Assembly (NCBI RefSeq): GCF_016744175.1
Contig: NZ_JADGEV010000030.1
Span: 1-49,662 of the forward strand
Source: Neptunomonas sp.
Lineage (GTDB): Bacteria > Pseudomonadota > Gammaproteobacteria > Pseudomonadales > Balneatricaceae
Direction: 5' to 3'
DNA: 49,662 bases
Shown: positions 26,610 to 35,418 of the stretch, one piece after another
How the letters are laid out: each line of letters starts with the position of its first letter
How positions within the stretch are numbered: the stretch's first letter is position 1
Made by a program: the position numbers and the translations under genes
The notes under the pieces: model-generated
The model's database searches: none
Told to the model about the DNA's origin: nothing
Seen by the model: only the letters and a program-made list of their open reading frames with translations

Positions 26610-27810
26610 TCAATTCCTCAACAGGTTGCAAATTACTGAGCGGCAACGTCACATGAAACGCGCTACCTTTATTCGGTAGTCTTTCACCACGCAATTGCCC
26701 TCCATGCGCCTCTATCAGCGAACGACTGATTGATAGCCCCATGCCCAGCCCTTCCTCCTTGGTTGTGTAAAACTGCTCAAACAACTGCTCAACATCACCA
26801 CTAAGACCTTCGCCTTGATCGTAAACGGAAATTATAACCTGCTCATTCTTCACCAGAGAAGCATCAATCCACACAGATAGAGGCATATCTTCTGATTTAG
26901 TATGACAAGACTCAATCGCATTCAAAACCAGATTAAGAAAGACTTGTTCAAGCTGAACTCGATCAGCCATCACCTGAGGTAAAATAGCGGGCGTTCGGTT
27001 TTCTAACAACACATTATGCTGTGCAGCTGAGCTTGCACAAAACTCGAGTAGGTCATCAATCAATCCGTGCAGATCAAGCCGCTCTCGCACAGGCTCTTGC
27101 TTACGTGCAAAGTCCATCATACGGTGCAAAATACCGCCAGCCCTCATAGCCGTAGAGGTAATGCGCTGCAAAACAGGGGTGATTTCTTCTATGGATAGAG
27201 ACTGCTTTGCCTCTAAGCGTCGTTCTATGCCGCGCGCATAATTCACAACAGCGGTTAAGGGTTGATTTAACTCATGAGCCAACCCCGATGCCATCTCTCC
27301 CATAACAACGAGCCGAGAAGCTCGATTAAGTTCTTTTTGGTATTGCAACATCCGCGCTTCTGCTTCGATACGGCGGCTAACATCACGCGAAACAACGAGA
27401 ATTTCTTTTAACTCGCCAGTTTGTACATCTCGAATCGAACGGCTAGTGCTCTCTAACCATGTGTAGTGACCATCTTTGCAACGAAAGCGATAAGTATGCG
27501 TGTAAAAGCCTTTTTCATAAAACACACTAGGGCGACGACGCTTAAAATCTTCCACCTCATCCGGGTGATACAACTCATATGCAGACATACCAATGATCTC
27601 ATCTACACTGTAGCCCAGCAGATGAGTGACGGCCGGGGATGCATAGATAAAGCGCCACTCTTGTGGTGTATGACGCGAGATCATATCAGTAGATTGCTCA
27701 GCCATTTCAGCCAGCAAGCGGTTACGTTCCGCGTCATCTGTTAAGGCACTTTGCCCTTGCTGTGCACTAGAAGCTTCCATCGGGGGATTGTTTCCTGAAC
27801 TCAAGATCAT
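26602..27810 (-). CDS. Soluble PAS-domain histidine kinase
   Basis: Cytoplasmic sensor kinase of 402 residues, partner of the overlapping FixJ-like regulator. PAS domain about 35-155 (FIYASPAVTHLLGYSVDEIIGMS, with a PAC motif ending VVSRDVSRR), HisKA with GLAHELNQPL (H179), and an ATPase domain with LNAIESC, YDQGEGLS and GLGMGLSISRSLIEAHGG. No membrane segment is seen, so the signal is internal. I do not see the heme histidine context of FixL, and the ligand is unknown. The ribosome site AGGAGG is four bases before the ATG. Confidence 0.9.
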   Translation of the reverse strand: MILSSGNNPPMEASSAQQGQSALTDDAERNRLLAEMAEQSTDMISRHTPQEWRFIYASPAVTHLLGYSVDEIIGMSAYELYHPDEVEDFKRRRPSVFYEKGFYTHTYRFRCKDGHYTWLESTSRSIRDVQTGELKEILVVSRDVSRRIEAEARMLQYQKELNRASRLVVMGEMASGLAHELNQPLTAVVNYARGIERRLEAKQSLSIEEITPVLQRITSTAMRAGGILHRMMDFARKQEPVRERLDLHGLIDDLLEFCASSAAQHNVLLENRTPAILPQVMADRVQLEQVFLNLVLNAIESCHTKSEDMPLSVWIDASLVKNEQVIISVYDQGEGLSGDVEQLFEQFYTTKEEGLGMGLSISRSLIEAHGGQLRGERLPNKGSAFHVTLPLSNLQPVEELNE

Positions 27811-27851
27811 TCAGCCTCCTATCATAGCAAATCAGTTCAAAAGCGACGCAC

Positions 27852-29504
27852 TCATTGCTGTGCTGTTTTAACTAATTCACGCAATGCAAACTTCTGAATT
27901 TTACCGGTGGAGGTTTTTGGCAAAGCAGAAAAAACCACCTGTTTAGGACATTTGAAATGCGCTAAACGTGAGCGACAGAATTGAATAAGATCATCTGCAC
28001 TGACTTCAGCTCCTGCTTTAAGTGTAATAACGGCACAAGGCACCTCACCCCATTTTTCATCCGGCCTTGCAACCACTGCAGCCTCCAAAACATCAGGGTG
28101 TTGATAGAGCGTATCTTCTACTTCTAGTGTCGAGATATTCTCTCCCCCAGAAATGATAATATCTTTTGCTCGATCTTTTACTTCAATGTAACCGTCAGGG
28201 TGACACACCGCTAAATCACCGGTATGAAACCAGCCTCCTTCAAATGCTTCCTGTGTAGCTTTAGGGTTACTCAGGTAGCCTTTCATTACCGTATTACCAC
28301 GAATAAAAACTTCCCCCATCGATTTTCCATCATGTGGCAAAGGCTCAAGAGTTAATGCGTCAGCAACCATTAGACGCCCCACTGCCGGTGCCCGCACTCC
28401 TTGGCGCGCCATTTTGGCTGCTTTTTGCTCCATAGGTAGCTCGGCCCATGCTTGCTGAAAATCACAAAACACACTCGGACCATAGGTCTCAGTTAGCCCA
28501 TAAGCATGGACCACTTTAATCCCTAAACGCTCCATTCCTTCGATAATCGCCGCCGGAGGCGCTGCACCACCGGTTGTAACCGTAACCTCTTGCTCAAGCG
28601 AAAACTCCACAGCTTCTGGAGCATTTAGCATCATGTTTAAGACAATAGGCGCTCCACAAAAGTGTGTCACTTTATAAGCACTCAATGCAGCAAAAATATC
28701 AGCAGCACGGACACTGCGAAGACAAACATGCGTTCCTGCTACAGCAGTAACAGACCAGGGGTAACACCAGCCATTGCAATGAAACATTGGCAATGTCCAC
28801 AGATATACCGCATGCGGGGGTAAGTTCTGACCTAAAATATTACTCAGCGCATTTTGATATGCACCACGATGGTGATAAACGACCCCTTTTGGGTTGCCCG
28901 TCGTGCCAGAGGTGTAATTCAGCGCAATCGCCTGCCATTCATCGTCAGGCAGGCTCCACTGATAGGCTGCATCTCCTTCTTGCAATAGCTGCTCATAAGT
29001 CAGCGAGCCTATACACTCATCAAATTCGCTCGTTGAATCTTCAACATCAATAACCAGCACTGAGTGATCACACTGCAACAACGCCTCCCGAGCTAAACCT
29101 GCAAATTCAGCATCAACCATGAGCACGCAGGCCTGACTGTGGTTGAGCATAAAGGCGATAGTGTCTGCATCTAAGCGGATGTTTTGTGCATTCAAAACCG
29201 CACCCACCATAGGTGCGGCAAAATGTAACTCAAGCATCTCAGGCACGTTAGGTAACAGAGCTGCTATCGTGTCACCTTTGCCTATACCTCGTTTTTCTAG
29301 TGCACTAGCAAGCTGGCAACAACGCGTATATGTATCTTTCCATGATCGAACTAGATCACCGTAGATAACCGCAGGGCGATTAGGATAAACAGAAGCAGCG
29401 CGCTCAATGAAAGGGACCGGACTCAGCGCTTCAAAATTAGCTGACACCTTATCAAGACCACTCTCGTACGGACTTTTATTATTATTTTCCATACCTATTC
29501 CCAT
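27852..29504 (-). CDS. Acyl-CoA synthetase (AMP-forming)
   Basis: Activates a carboxylic acid with ATP and CoA. The 550-residue ANL-family enzyme shows NYTSGTTGNPKGVVYHH (P-loop, near 197), YGLTETYGP (about 340), FHTGDLAVCHPDGYIEVKDRAKD and the C-terminal catalytic lysine in LPKTSTGKIQKFAL. The type resembles short- to medium-chain ligases related to DmdB (methylmercaptopropionate ligase) and plant acyl-activating enzymes; substrate not decidable here. Two ATGs compete: 29504, 14 bases after AAGGAG, and 29492, just after GGGAATAGGT. It lies downstream of maoC-like and isochorismatase-like genes on one transcript in all likelihood. Confidence 0.9.
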   Translation of the reverse strand: MGIGMENNNKSPYESGLDKVSANFEALSPVPFIERAASVYPNRPAVIYGDLVRSWKDTYTRCCQLASALEKRGIGKGDTIAALLPNVPEMLELHFAAPMVGAVLNAQNIRLDADTIAFMLNHSQACVLMVDAEFAGLAREALLQCDHSVLVIDVEDSTSEFDECIGSLTYEQLLQEGDAAYQWSLPDDEWQAIALNYTSGTTGNPKGVVYHHRGAYQNALSNILGQNLPPHAVYLWTLPMFHCNGWCYPWSVTAVAGTHVCLRSVRAADIFAALSAYKVTHFCGAPIVLNMMLNAPEAVEFSLEQEVTVTTGGAAPPAAIIEGMERLGIKVVHAYGLTETYGPSVFCDFQQAWAELPMEQKAAKMARQGVRAPAVGRLMVADALTLEPLPHDGKSMGEVFIRGNTVMKGYLSNPKATQEAFEGGWFHTGDLAVCHPDGYIEVKDRAKDIIISGGENISTLEVEDTLYQHPDVLEAAVVARPDEKWGEVPCAVITLKAGAEVSADDLIQFCRSRLAHFKCPKQVVFSALPKTSTGKIQKFALRELVKTAQQ

Positions 29505-29560
29505 ATCTATTACCTATTCTCCTTGCGGCATCACACCGCTTTACATATAGCGATGCTGAC

Positions 29561-30106
29561 TCAGCGAAGGAACTTTTTACTGAAGAGCTTAAACCCTTCT
29601 GCGTCAGAACGGCGCAACCATTCAAAACCTACCATTTCACGCGTGATGATTTTGATACCTTCTTCACGCATGCGAGCAATAGCAAACTCAGTATCTTTAG
29701 GATTACGAGCTGAGATAGCATCGGCAACAACAAAAACCTGTTTTCCCATTGCTTTAAAGCTCATCGCGCTTTGCAATACACAGGCATGCGCTTCCATTCC
29801 GCAGATCACAACTTGGTCCTGTGTAATAGTTTTTAGCTTGTCTTGGAATTGCGGTGCATCAACACAAGAGAAAAAAGTTTTACCTGTAAACTCGCCTTCA
29901 CCAACACGCTCACGCAAACCATCAGCAGTCGGGCCCACACCTTCTGGGTATTGCTCTGTACCAAAAACAGGAATGCTCAACTCTTGGGCCAGCTCAACCA
30001 ATGAGTCGCAATACGCCACTAACTTCTCACTTTCGTGGATGCCGGGTAACAAGCGCGCTTGTACATCAATCACCATCAAGCACGAGTTATCTTTTTGTAA
30101 CATCAT
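29561..30106 (-). CDS. Isochorismatase-family cysteine hydrolase
   Basis: Hydrolase of the isochorismatase/nicotinamidase-like superfamily. From the chosen start the catalytic triad is D14 (VIDVQ), K76 (FTGKTFFSC) and C109 (GMEAHACV). 181 residues, the normal size. The start is the ATG at 30106, with GAGGA inside the end of the preceding maoC-like gene eight bases away; another ATG follows immediately. Substrate unknown: this family includes nicotinamidases, isochorismatases and uncharacterised amidohydrolases. The position between the hydratase and the CoA ligase suggests it supplies or clears an acid or amide, but this is inference. Confidence 0.88.
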   Translation of the reverse strand: MMLQKDNSCLMVIDVQARLLPGIHESEKLVAYCDSLVELAQELSIPVFGTEQYPEGVGPTADGLRERVGEGEFTGKTFFSCVDAPQFQDKLKTITQDQVVICGMEAHACVLQSAMSFKAMGKQVFVVADAISARNPKDTEFAIARMREEGIKIITREMVGFEWLRRSDAEGFKLFSKKFLR

Positions 30107-30107
30107 G

Positions 30108-30548
30108 TTATTTATCCTCAACTGGGCGACGGTCTACCATGTTAGTTGCGACACCTTCTGCCACTATTTTGCCTTTTACAGTACACACTGTTTTGAGCGT
30201 TACACGACGGCGCTGCTCATTAATTTCCATTACTGTAGCTGTCGCTGTTACCGTATCACCAATGTACACCGGTGCTTTAAAGCTAATTTGTTGGTCGATA
30301 TAAATAGCACCCGGCCCTGGCATACGTGTGCCCAAAACAGCTGAAATCAATGCGGCACTAAACATGCCATGCACGATACGATCTTTGAACATAGTTTCAG
30401 CGGCATACTCCGCATTGATATGAACCGGGTTGTCGTCACCCGATATACCAGCAAACAACACCACGTCTGCTTCAGTAATTGTTTTCGCGTAACTTGCCGT
30501 CTGACCCACTTCTAAATCTTCAAGATAAAAACCGTGTAGTTCCTGCAT
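30108..30548 (-). CDS. MaoC-like (R)-specific enoyl-CoA hydratase (PhaJ type)
   Basis: Hot-dog-fold hydratase that adds water to trans-2-enoyl-CoA to give (R)-3-hydroxyacyl-CoA, a PHA precursor. The 146-residue protein has the hydratase-2 motif FAGISGDDNPVH, with D38 and H43 in the spacing of the catalytic Asp-His pair of PhaJ. MFKDRIVHGMFSAALIS is also typical. It is first of the minus-strand group that runs through isochorismatase, CoA ligase and the two-component genes, and is divergent from the malonyl-CoA decarboxylase gene. Substrate length preference cannot be read. Confidence 0.88.
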   Translation of the reverse strand: MQELHGFYLEDLEVGQTASYAKTITEADVVLFAGISGDDNPVHINAEYAAETMFKDRIVHGMFSAALISAVLGTRMPGPGAIYIDQQISFKAPVYIGDTVTATATVMEINEQRRRVTLKTVCTVKGKIVAEGVATNMVDRRPVEDK

Positions 30549-30609
30549 AAATCCCCCAAACCTGTCATGTTTTAAGTGTTGATGATTATTAAACTAATGG
30601 TTTTTACTC

Positions 30610-30650
30610 AAAAAACCAAGTATTAACCCTTGGTTTTTTATTTTTATTTT
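30610..30650 (+). terminator. Terminator-like hairpin in the maoC/mcd divergent gap
   Basis: AAAAAACCAAG (30610-30620) pairs with CTTGGTTTTTT (30629-30639), then a T-rich tract (ATTTTTATTTTG) on the plus strand. No plus-strand gene ends here, since the neighbours are divergent. It therefore looks like a leader or attenuator before mcd, or the end of a short RNA. Confidence 0.6.
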
Positions 30651-30706
30651 GTTAGCGTGTTTATAGAAATCACGTAAACCCTTTCCATAAAACGAGGTAA
30701 GGCATA

Positions 30707-32080
30707 GTGGCTACATCAAATAACAGCTTCTTAGAGCGCACGTTTAGTCATATACGTCTGGCTTGGCGCGAAGCAACTGATAACCGCGCTACGCTAGAGC
30801 GATTAAACTTATCTCCTGAGCTAAGCACCGATGATGAAGCGGTTCTTCGAACATGGATTGATCACTGCCTTGCAGACAAGGGTGGAGAAATAGCATCACG
30901 CGCTAGAGCCGCTACGTTGGGGCAAAGCTATTTAGAGCTGGACCCTATAGGGCAGCAGCGATTCCTGTCTATTTTAGCACTGCACTACGATACCAATCGT
31001 ATAGATGTAGAGCAGTATATAGAGCGCTGGCAAGAAGCAAGCGACGACTCTCGCGCACAAGCCGCTCGCCAGCTAAGACGGGTACTAGAACCACCGAGAA
31101 TGAAACTGCTGACGCTTTTTAACGAGCTACCAGAAGGCATAAAATTTCTGGTTGATATGCGCGCACAAATTCTTTCCTTGCAAAAGCAACATCCAGAATT
31201 AAAACCATTAGAAGCCGACCTAAAGCGGCTACTGATCAGCTGGTTCGATATTGGCCTATTACAACTAGAACAGATCAATTGGCACTCCAGTGCAGAGCTA
31301 TTAGAAAAATTGATTGCATACGAAGCCGTACATGCAATTACCAGCTGGGATGATCTAAAAAACCGTTTGGACTCTGACCGTCGTTGCTTCGCGTTCTTCC
31401 ATCCCAACATGCCAAACGAGCCTCTTATTTTTGTTGAAGTTGCGCTCGTAAAAGGTCTCTCTGATAACGTCCAGGCCTTACTAGATGAGACGGCGCCTGT
31501 GGGTGACATTGATCACGCCGATACTGCTATTTTTTACTCCATATCTAATGCTCAAAAAGGACTAGCAGGTATCAGTTTTGGTAACTTTCTAATTAAGCGG
31601 GTCGTTAAAGAACTGCAACATGAGTTCCCTCACTTGAAACAGTTCTCCACACTTTCGCCAATACCAGGTCTTACTCGCTGGATCCATAAACAACCCGCAG
31701 AAGAACTAGAGCAGTTACCCGGCGGAAAAGCACTACTTCCCCACATACAAGATTCAGCACTGACATTGACTATGGAGCAGCTTGCAGAACCACAGTTAAA
31801 GGTGCCTCTCAGCAAGTTAGCCGCTTATTACCTTGCTAAAGCGGAACGTGTTGGCGGCACAGCAGCCGACTCTGTGACACATTTCCACCTCAGTAATGGG
31901 GCACAAATAGCCCAACTAAATTGGATGGCAGACACTTCAGCCAACGGCTTGAATCAATCGGCAGGGTTTATGGTGAACTACCTTTATGACTTACCCAACA
32001 TTGAAGAGCACAGCCAAGCTTACCTTAGCCAAAATAAGCGTAGCTTTTCCTCTTCAATTAAATCTCTTCTGAGTAACTAG
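30707..32080 (+). CDS. mcd: Malonyl-CoA decarboxylase
   Basis: Converts malonyl-CoA to acetyl-CoA and CO2. The 457 residues match the bacterial family. The N-terminal half is helical with ALHYDTNRIDVEQYIERW; the C-terminal catalytic domain has CFAFFHPNMPNEPLIFVEVAL, VGDIDHADTAIFYSISNAQKGLAGISFGNFLIKRV and FSTLSPIPGLTRWI, where the Ser of TLSPIPG and the conserved His are expected to act. The start is GTG, preceded by GAGGTAAGGCATA. phaB follows after 77 bases in the same direction. Confidence 0.92.
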   Translation: MATSNNSFLERTFSHIRLAWREATDNRATLERLNLSPELSTDDEAVLRTWIDHCLADKGGEIASRARAATLGQSYLELDPIGQQRFLSILALHYDTNRIDVEQYIERWQEASDDSRAQAARQLRRVLEPPRMKLLTLFNELPEGIKFLVDMRAQILSLQKQHPELKPLEADLKRLLISWFDIGLLQLEQINWHSSAELLEKLIAYEAVHAITSWDDLKNRLDSDRRCFAFFHPNMPNEPLIFVEVALVKGLSDNVQALLDETAPVGDIDHADTAIFYSISNAQKGLAGISFGNFLIKRVVKELQHEFPHLKQFSTLSPIPGLTRWIHKQPAEELEQLPGGKALLPHIQDSALTLTMEQLAEPQLKVPLSKLAAYYLAKAERVGGTAADSVTHFHLSNGAQIAQLNWMADTSANGLNQSAGFMVNYLYDLPNIEEHSQAYLSQNKRSFSSSIKSLLSN

Positions 32081-32157
32081 CTCTTAGCGATTAACCTAAT
32101 GACCCATCTGATTACAAACGTAATTAAACATCTATTAAAAAGAATAAGGATAAAAAA

Positions 32158-32901
32158 ATGACTCAACGCATAGCCATAGTGACAGGTGCAAACGGCGGCC
32201 TAGGTGAATCAATGTGTAAAGCCCTTGTAGAACAAGGCCGCAAGGTAGTAGGTACATTTGCACCGGGACACGATGCAGCAGCAGCCAACTGGCAAGAAGA
32301 GATGAAACAACAAGGTTTTGATATCATCATGAAGCCGGTAGACGTGTCTGATTTCAACGACTGTAAGCGCTTGCTAGAAGAAGTAGAAAGTTCAGAAGGC
32401 AGTGTTGATGTACTCGTCAACAATGCAGGTATTACCCGCGATGCACCGCTGAAAAAAATGCAGCAAGAGCAGTGGCAAGCCGTAATCGATACGAATCTAA
32501 GCTCTATGTTTAATATGAGCCAGCCTATCTTTGAAGCGATGTGCAGTCGCGGCTGGGGACGAATCGTTAACATCTCTTCACTAAATGGCGAAAAAGGCCA
32601 GTTTGGGCAAGCTAATTACTCGGCTGCAAAAGCAGGTATATATGGTTTTACCAAAGCGATTGCTCAAGAAGGTGCCAAAAAAGGTGTGACCGTGAACTCG
32701 GTTTCACCAGGTTATATTGATACACCAATGGTACGCCAAGTACCAGAAAATGTATTAAACAGCATTGTTGGTGGTATTCCTGTTGGCCGCTTGGGGCAGC
32801 CAGAAGAGATTGCTCGTGCCGTTTCTTTTTTAACGGCAGATGATGCCGGCTTTATTACCGGAACTAACATCTCGGTGAACGGCGGCCAATATATGGCATA
32901 A
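32158..32901 (+). CDS. phaB: Acetoacetyl-CoA reductase
   Basis: NADPH-dependent reduction of acetoacetyl-CoA to (R)-3-hydroxybutyryl-CoA for polyhydroxybutyrate. Short-chain dehydrogenase of 247 residues: cofactor motif TGANGGLG (about 9-16), NNAGITRDAPLKKM, catalytic Ser in NISSLNGEKGQFGQ, and Y154/K158 in NYSAAKAG. RDAPLKKM and NGEKGQFGQ are the PhaB hallmark rather than FabG. AAGGA precedes ATG by seven bases. No phaC, phaA or phasin gene is in the window. Confidence 0.93.
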   Translation: MTQRIAIVTGANGGLGESMCKALVEQGRKVVGTFAPGHDAAAANWQEEMKQQGFDIIMKPVDVSDFNDCKRLLEEVESSEGSVDVLVNNAGITRDAPLKKMQQEQWQAVIDTNLSSMFNMSQPIFEAMCSRGWGRIVNISSLNGEKGQFGQANYSAAKAGIYGFTKAIAQEGAKKGVTVNSVSPGYIDTPMVRQVPENVLNSIVGGIPVGRLGQPEEIARAVSFLTADDAGFITGTNISVNGGQYMA

Positions 32902-32935
32902 GCGCGATAAGCAATCGCTAGTCGCTCTTTGATTC

Positions 32936-32963
32936 AATACTGCCCTCAATTGAGGGCAGTATT
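32936..32963. terminator. 28-base perfect palindrome after phaB
   Basis: AATACTGCCCTCAA is followed directly by its reverse complement TTGAGGGCAGTATT. A hairpin would have 12 bp and a minimal loop. No T-run follows, so intrinsic termination would be poor; it may work with Rho or protect the message. The convergent cadA ends 78 bases on. Confidence 0.6.
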
Positions 32964-33041
32964 CACTCATAAAACATCTTATTAACACCTGCCTGATAAC
33001 CACAGAGGTTTTAAGTGTTAGCTTCTCCGGCTTACCTCTAC

Positions 33042-35348
33042 TTACTTTCTCACTAGCCTCAAACCATTTGCAACCACCAACAAGCTTGCGCCCATATCAG
33101 CAAAAACTGCCATCCACATGGTGCCCATTCCCATCAGGGTTAACAGCATAAAGACAGCTTTAATACCCAATGCTAGAGAGATATTCTGAATCAAGATGGT
33201 GCGCGTATCACGAGACAAACGTATAAATGAAGGTACTTTGCGTAGGTCATCATCCATCAAAGCTACATCGGCCGTTTCAATAGCGGTATCGGTTCCCATC
33301 GCCCCCATCGCAAAGCCAATATGCGCACGTGCCAGTGCTGGTGTGTCATTAATGCCATCGCCCACCATGCCCACTAAACCCTCGGCCTCCATTGCTTTAA
33401 TGGCGCTCAGTTTATCCTCTGGTAGTTGATTCCCTCGCGCTTCATCAATACCTACTTGCTGAGCAATAGCGGTTGCTGTGTGTTGGTTATCACCCGTGAG
33501 CATCACTGTTTTAATACCTAACTGCTTCAACTCAGCAATCGCTTCACGGCTGCTTTCTTTTACCGTATCAGCAACTGCAAAAATCATTAACACTTGCTGG
33601 TTGTCCACCAGCATTACCACACTTTGTCCTTGCTGTTCTAATTGATCTAATCGTGTTTCCAGCTCAGAAGTGCATACACCTAGCTCTTCTATCAAGCGAT
33701 GGTTACCCAAGAAATATGATTTCCCGTCTATTTTTCCTTTCACTCCACGGCCAACCAAAGCTTCAAACTCATCCACATTGGCATGAGCAACGTCAGCACC
33801 ATCAGTTTCTACAGCATTGGCAATCGCAAGCGATACTGGGTGATCAGAGCGCGCCGCTAAACTCACAGCCAAACGGCGGTACTCTTTCGCAGTGTCATTG
33901 CTCGCTTCATCCTTTACTGTAAGCAGCACTTCACACTCAGTTTGCACCGGCTTTCCATATGTAATCGTACCCGTCTTATCCAACGCTAAATATTTAAGTT
34001 TATGACCACTCTCTAGGTAAACGCCTCCCTTAATTAAGATCCCACGCCGTGCAGCTGCAGCTAAACCGCTAACAATGGTCACAGGGGTCGATATCACTAA
34101 TGCACATGGACAAGCAATCACCAGCAAGACCAGCGCTTTATACACCCAGTCAAACCAACTACCACCCATTAATAAAGGAGGTAAAACAGCAACACCTAGT
34201 GAGATAGCAAAAACAATAGGCGTGTATAAACGTGCAAACTGATCCACAAAACGTTGCGTGGGTGCTTTTGTGCCCTGTGCTTCTTCTACAGCATGAATAA
34301 TACGCGCCAGCGTGGTGTTGTTTGCTGCCGCTGTTACTTTATATTCAAACGCACTCGCCTCATTAATCGTACCGGCAAATACCTTATCGCCTTCGGCTTT
34401 ATCCACAGGCAAACTTTCACCCGTAATAGGCGCTTGGTTTACCGTTGAGCGACCACGTACTATTTCTCCATCTAAACCAATACGCTCCCCCGGTTTAATA
34501 CGAACAATACAGCCAACGGTAACCGACGTAGCATCGACCAGCGTCCATGAACCATCGTCCTGTTGCACAGTTGCATTATCTGGCGTCAGTTGCATTAACC
34601 CAGCAATCGCATTTCGTGCTCTATCGAGAGATTTAGCTTCTATCAATTCGGCAATGGTAAATAACACCATCACCATGGCAGCTTCTGGCCACTGCCCTAA
34701 AATAAACGCGCCTGTTACCGCAATACTCATCAGCGCATTAATATTAAGATCCATATGGCGGATCGCCACCCAACCTTTTTTATACGTTGTTAAACCGCTA
34801 CAACCCACTGCAACCAATGCCAACACAGCGGCTAACCAACTAGGCGCGGCCATCCAAGAAACAGCCTCAGCCGCTATTGCTGCAACACCGCCTAAAGCCA
34901 AGGGCCACCATGGCTTTTTTTTCTCGACAACATCAGCAAGCTGACCTTGCGCGTCCGGCACCTCCGGCTCAAAACCAAGAGAACGAACAGCATCGAGCAC
35001 ACTTCCCAACGCATCCGTGGTATGTACCACCGTGAGGATACGCTGCATCAAGTTAAACTCCATGCTAATAACATCCGGCATATCACCCAGTTTTTTACGA
35101 ATGAGCGCCTCTTCCGTAGGGCAGTCCATCTGCATAATACGGATTGGCGTACGCAAGCCTTCTGCAACCACTTGTGACCGGCCTAAGGGCTGAGTGTTTG
35201 CAGAATCAAATAAAGGCTCAGGTGCACAACACTTGGCTTCACGCTCTTTGTGCTCAGGGGCAGAACTCTTTTCATGCGAAGAGCTACAACAGCTATCAAT
35301 ATCACTCTCCACACAATCAGCCACTGCACTGCTTATTGAGTCACTCAT
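33042..35348 (-). CDS. cadA: Zn/Cd/Pb-exporting P1B-type ATPase
   Basis: Pumps divalent soft metals out of the cytoplasm using ATP. The 768-residue protein has a Cys/His-rich N-terminal tail (CC pairs near residues 20 and 40), a heavy-metal domain with MQMDCPTEE, six to eight membrane helices with the CPC metal-binding motif (ACPCALVIS, near 413), the phosphorylation site DKTGTIT (near 456), MVGDGINDTPALA, and a final helix pair with GIKAVF and VFADMGAS, where Lys and Asp are diagnostic of the ZntA/CadA class. SD AAAGGG stands before the ATG. A 13-codon upstream ORF overlaps its start. Regulated by the divergent MerR-family gene through the operator at 35426-35446. Confidence 0.95.
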   Translation of the reverse strand: MSDSISSAVADCVESDIDSCCSSSHEKSSAPEHKEREAKCCAPEPLFDSANTQPLGRSQVVAEGLRTPIRIMQMDCPTEEALIRKKLGDMPDVISMEFNLMQRILTVVHTTDALGSVLDAVRSLGFEPEVPDAQGQLADVVEKKKPWWPLALGGVAAIAAEAVSWMAAPSWLAAVLALVAVGCSGLTTYKKGWVAIRHMDLNINALMSIAVTGAFILGQWPEAAMVMVLFTIAELIEAKSLDRARNAIAGLMQLTPDNATVQQDDGSWTLVDATSVTVGCIVRIKPGERIGLDGEIVRGRSTVNQAPITGESLPVDKAEGDKVFAGTINEASAFEYKVTAAANNTTLARIIHAVEEAQGTKAPTQRFVDQFARLYTPIVFAISLGVAVLPPLLMGGSWFDWVYKALVLLVIACPCALVISTPVTIVSGLAAAARRGILIKGGVYLESGHKLKYLALDKTGTITYGKPVQTECEVLLTVKDEASNDTAKEYRRLAVSLAARSDHPVSLAIANAVETDGADVAHANVDEFEALVGRGVKGKIDGKSYFLGNHRLIEELGVCTSELETRLDQLEQQGQSVVMLVDNQQVLMIFAVADTVKESSREAIAELKQLGIKTVMLTGDNQHTATAIAQQVGIDEARGNQLPEDKLSAIKAMEAEGLVGMVGDGINDTPALARAHIGFAMGAMGTDTAIETADVALMDDDLRKVPSFIRLSRDTRTILIQNISLALGIKAVFMLLTLMGMGTMWMAVFADMGASLLVVANGLRLVRK

Positions 35349-35386
35349 AGCGTCGGCCCTTTAATGTTGCTCATATCCTTACTCAT
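35345..35386 (-). CDS. Possible 13-residue leader ORF before cadA
   Basis: In the cadA leader, AGGTGA five bases before an ATG opens the peptide MSKDMSNIKGPTL, whose TGA overlaps the cadA ATG (ATGA). It would couple translation to cadA. There is no evidence of the peptide itself beyond the ribosome site and the overlap; it lacks Cys and His, so direct metal sensing is unlikely. Confidence 0.4.
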   Translation of the reverse strand: MSKDMSNIKGPTL

Positions 35387-35418
35387 AGTTATCACCTGCA
35401 TTGTGTCGTATGCTTAGC

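Noticed and set aside
26602-27810. FixL-type oxygen sensor
   Set aside because: The layout and partner are FixLJ-like, but I could not see the heme histidine context in the PAS domain, so oxygen sensing is not supported.
27852-29504. Naming the CoA ligase dmdB and reading the cluster as DMSP demethylation
   Set aside because: The sequence resembles that ligase group, but no dmdA, dmdC or dmdD is present and the group contains many substrates.
29523-30344. A 273-codon plus-strand ORF
   Set aside because: It lies antisense to the isochorismatase and maoC-like genes, which have full catalytic motifs. Its translation has no recognisable domain.
34312-34944. A 210-codon plus-strand ORF
   Set aside because: Antisense to the metal ATPase core, whose motifs are intact; it is Ala/Thr-rich shadow sequence.
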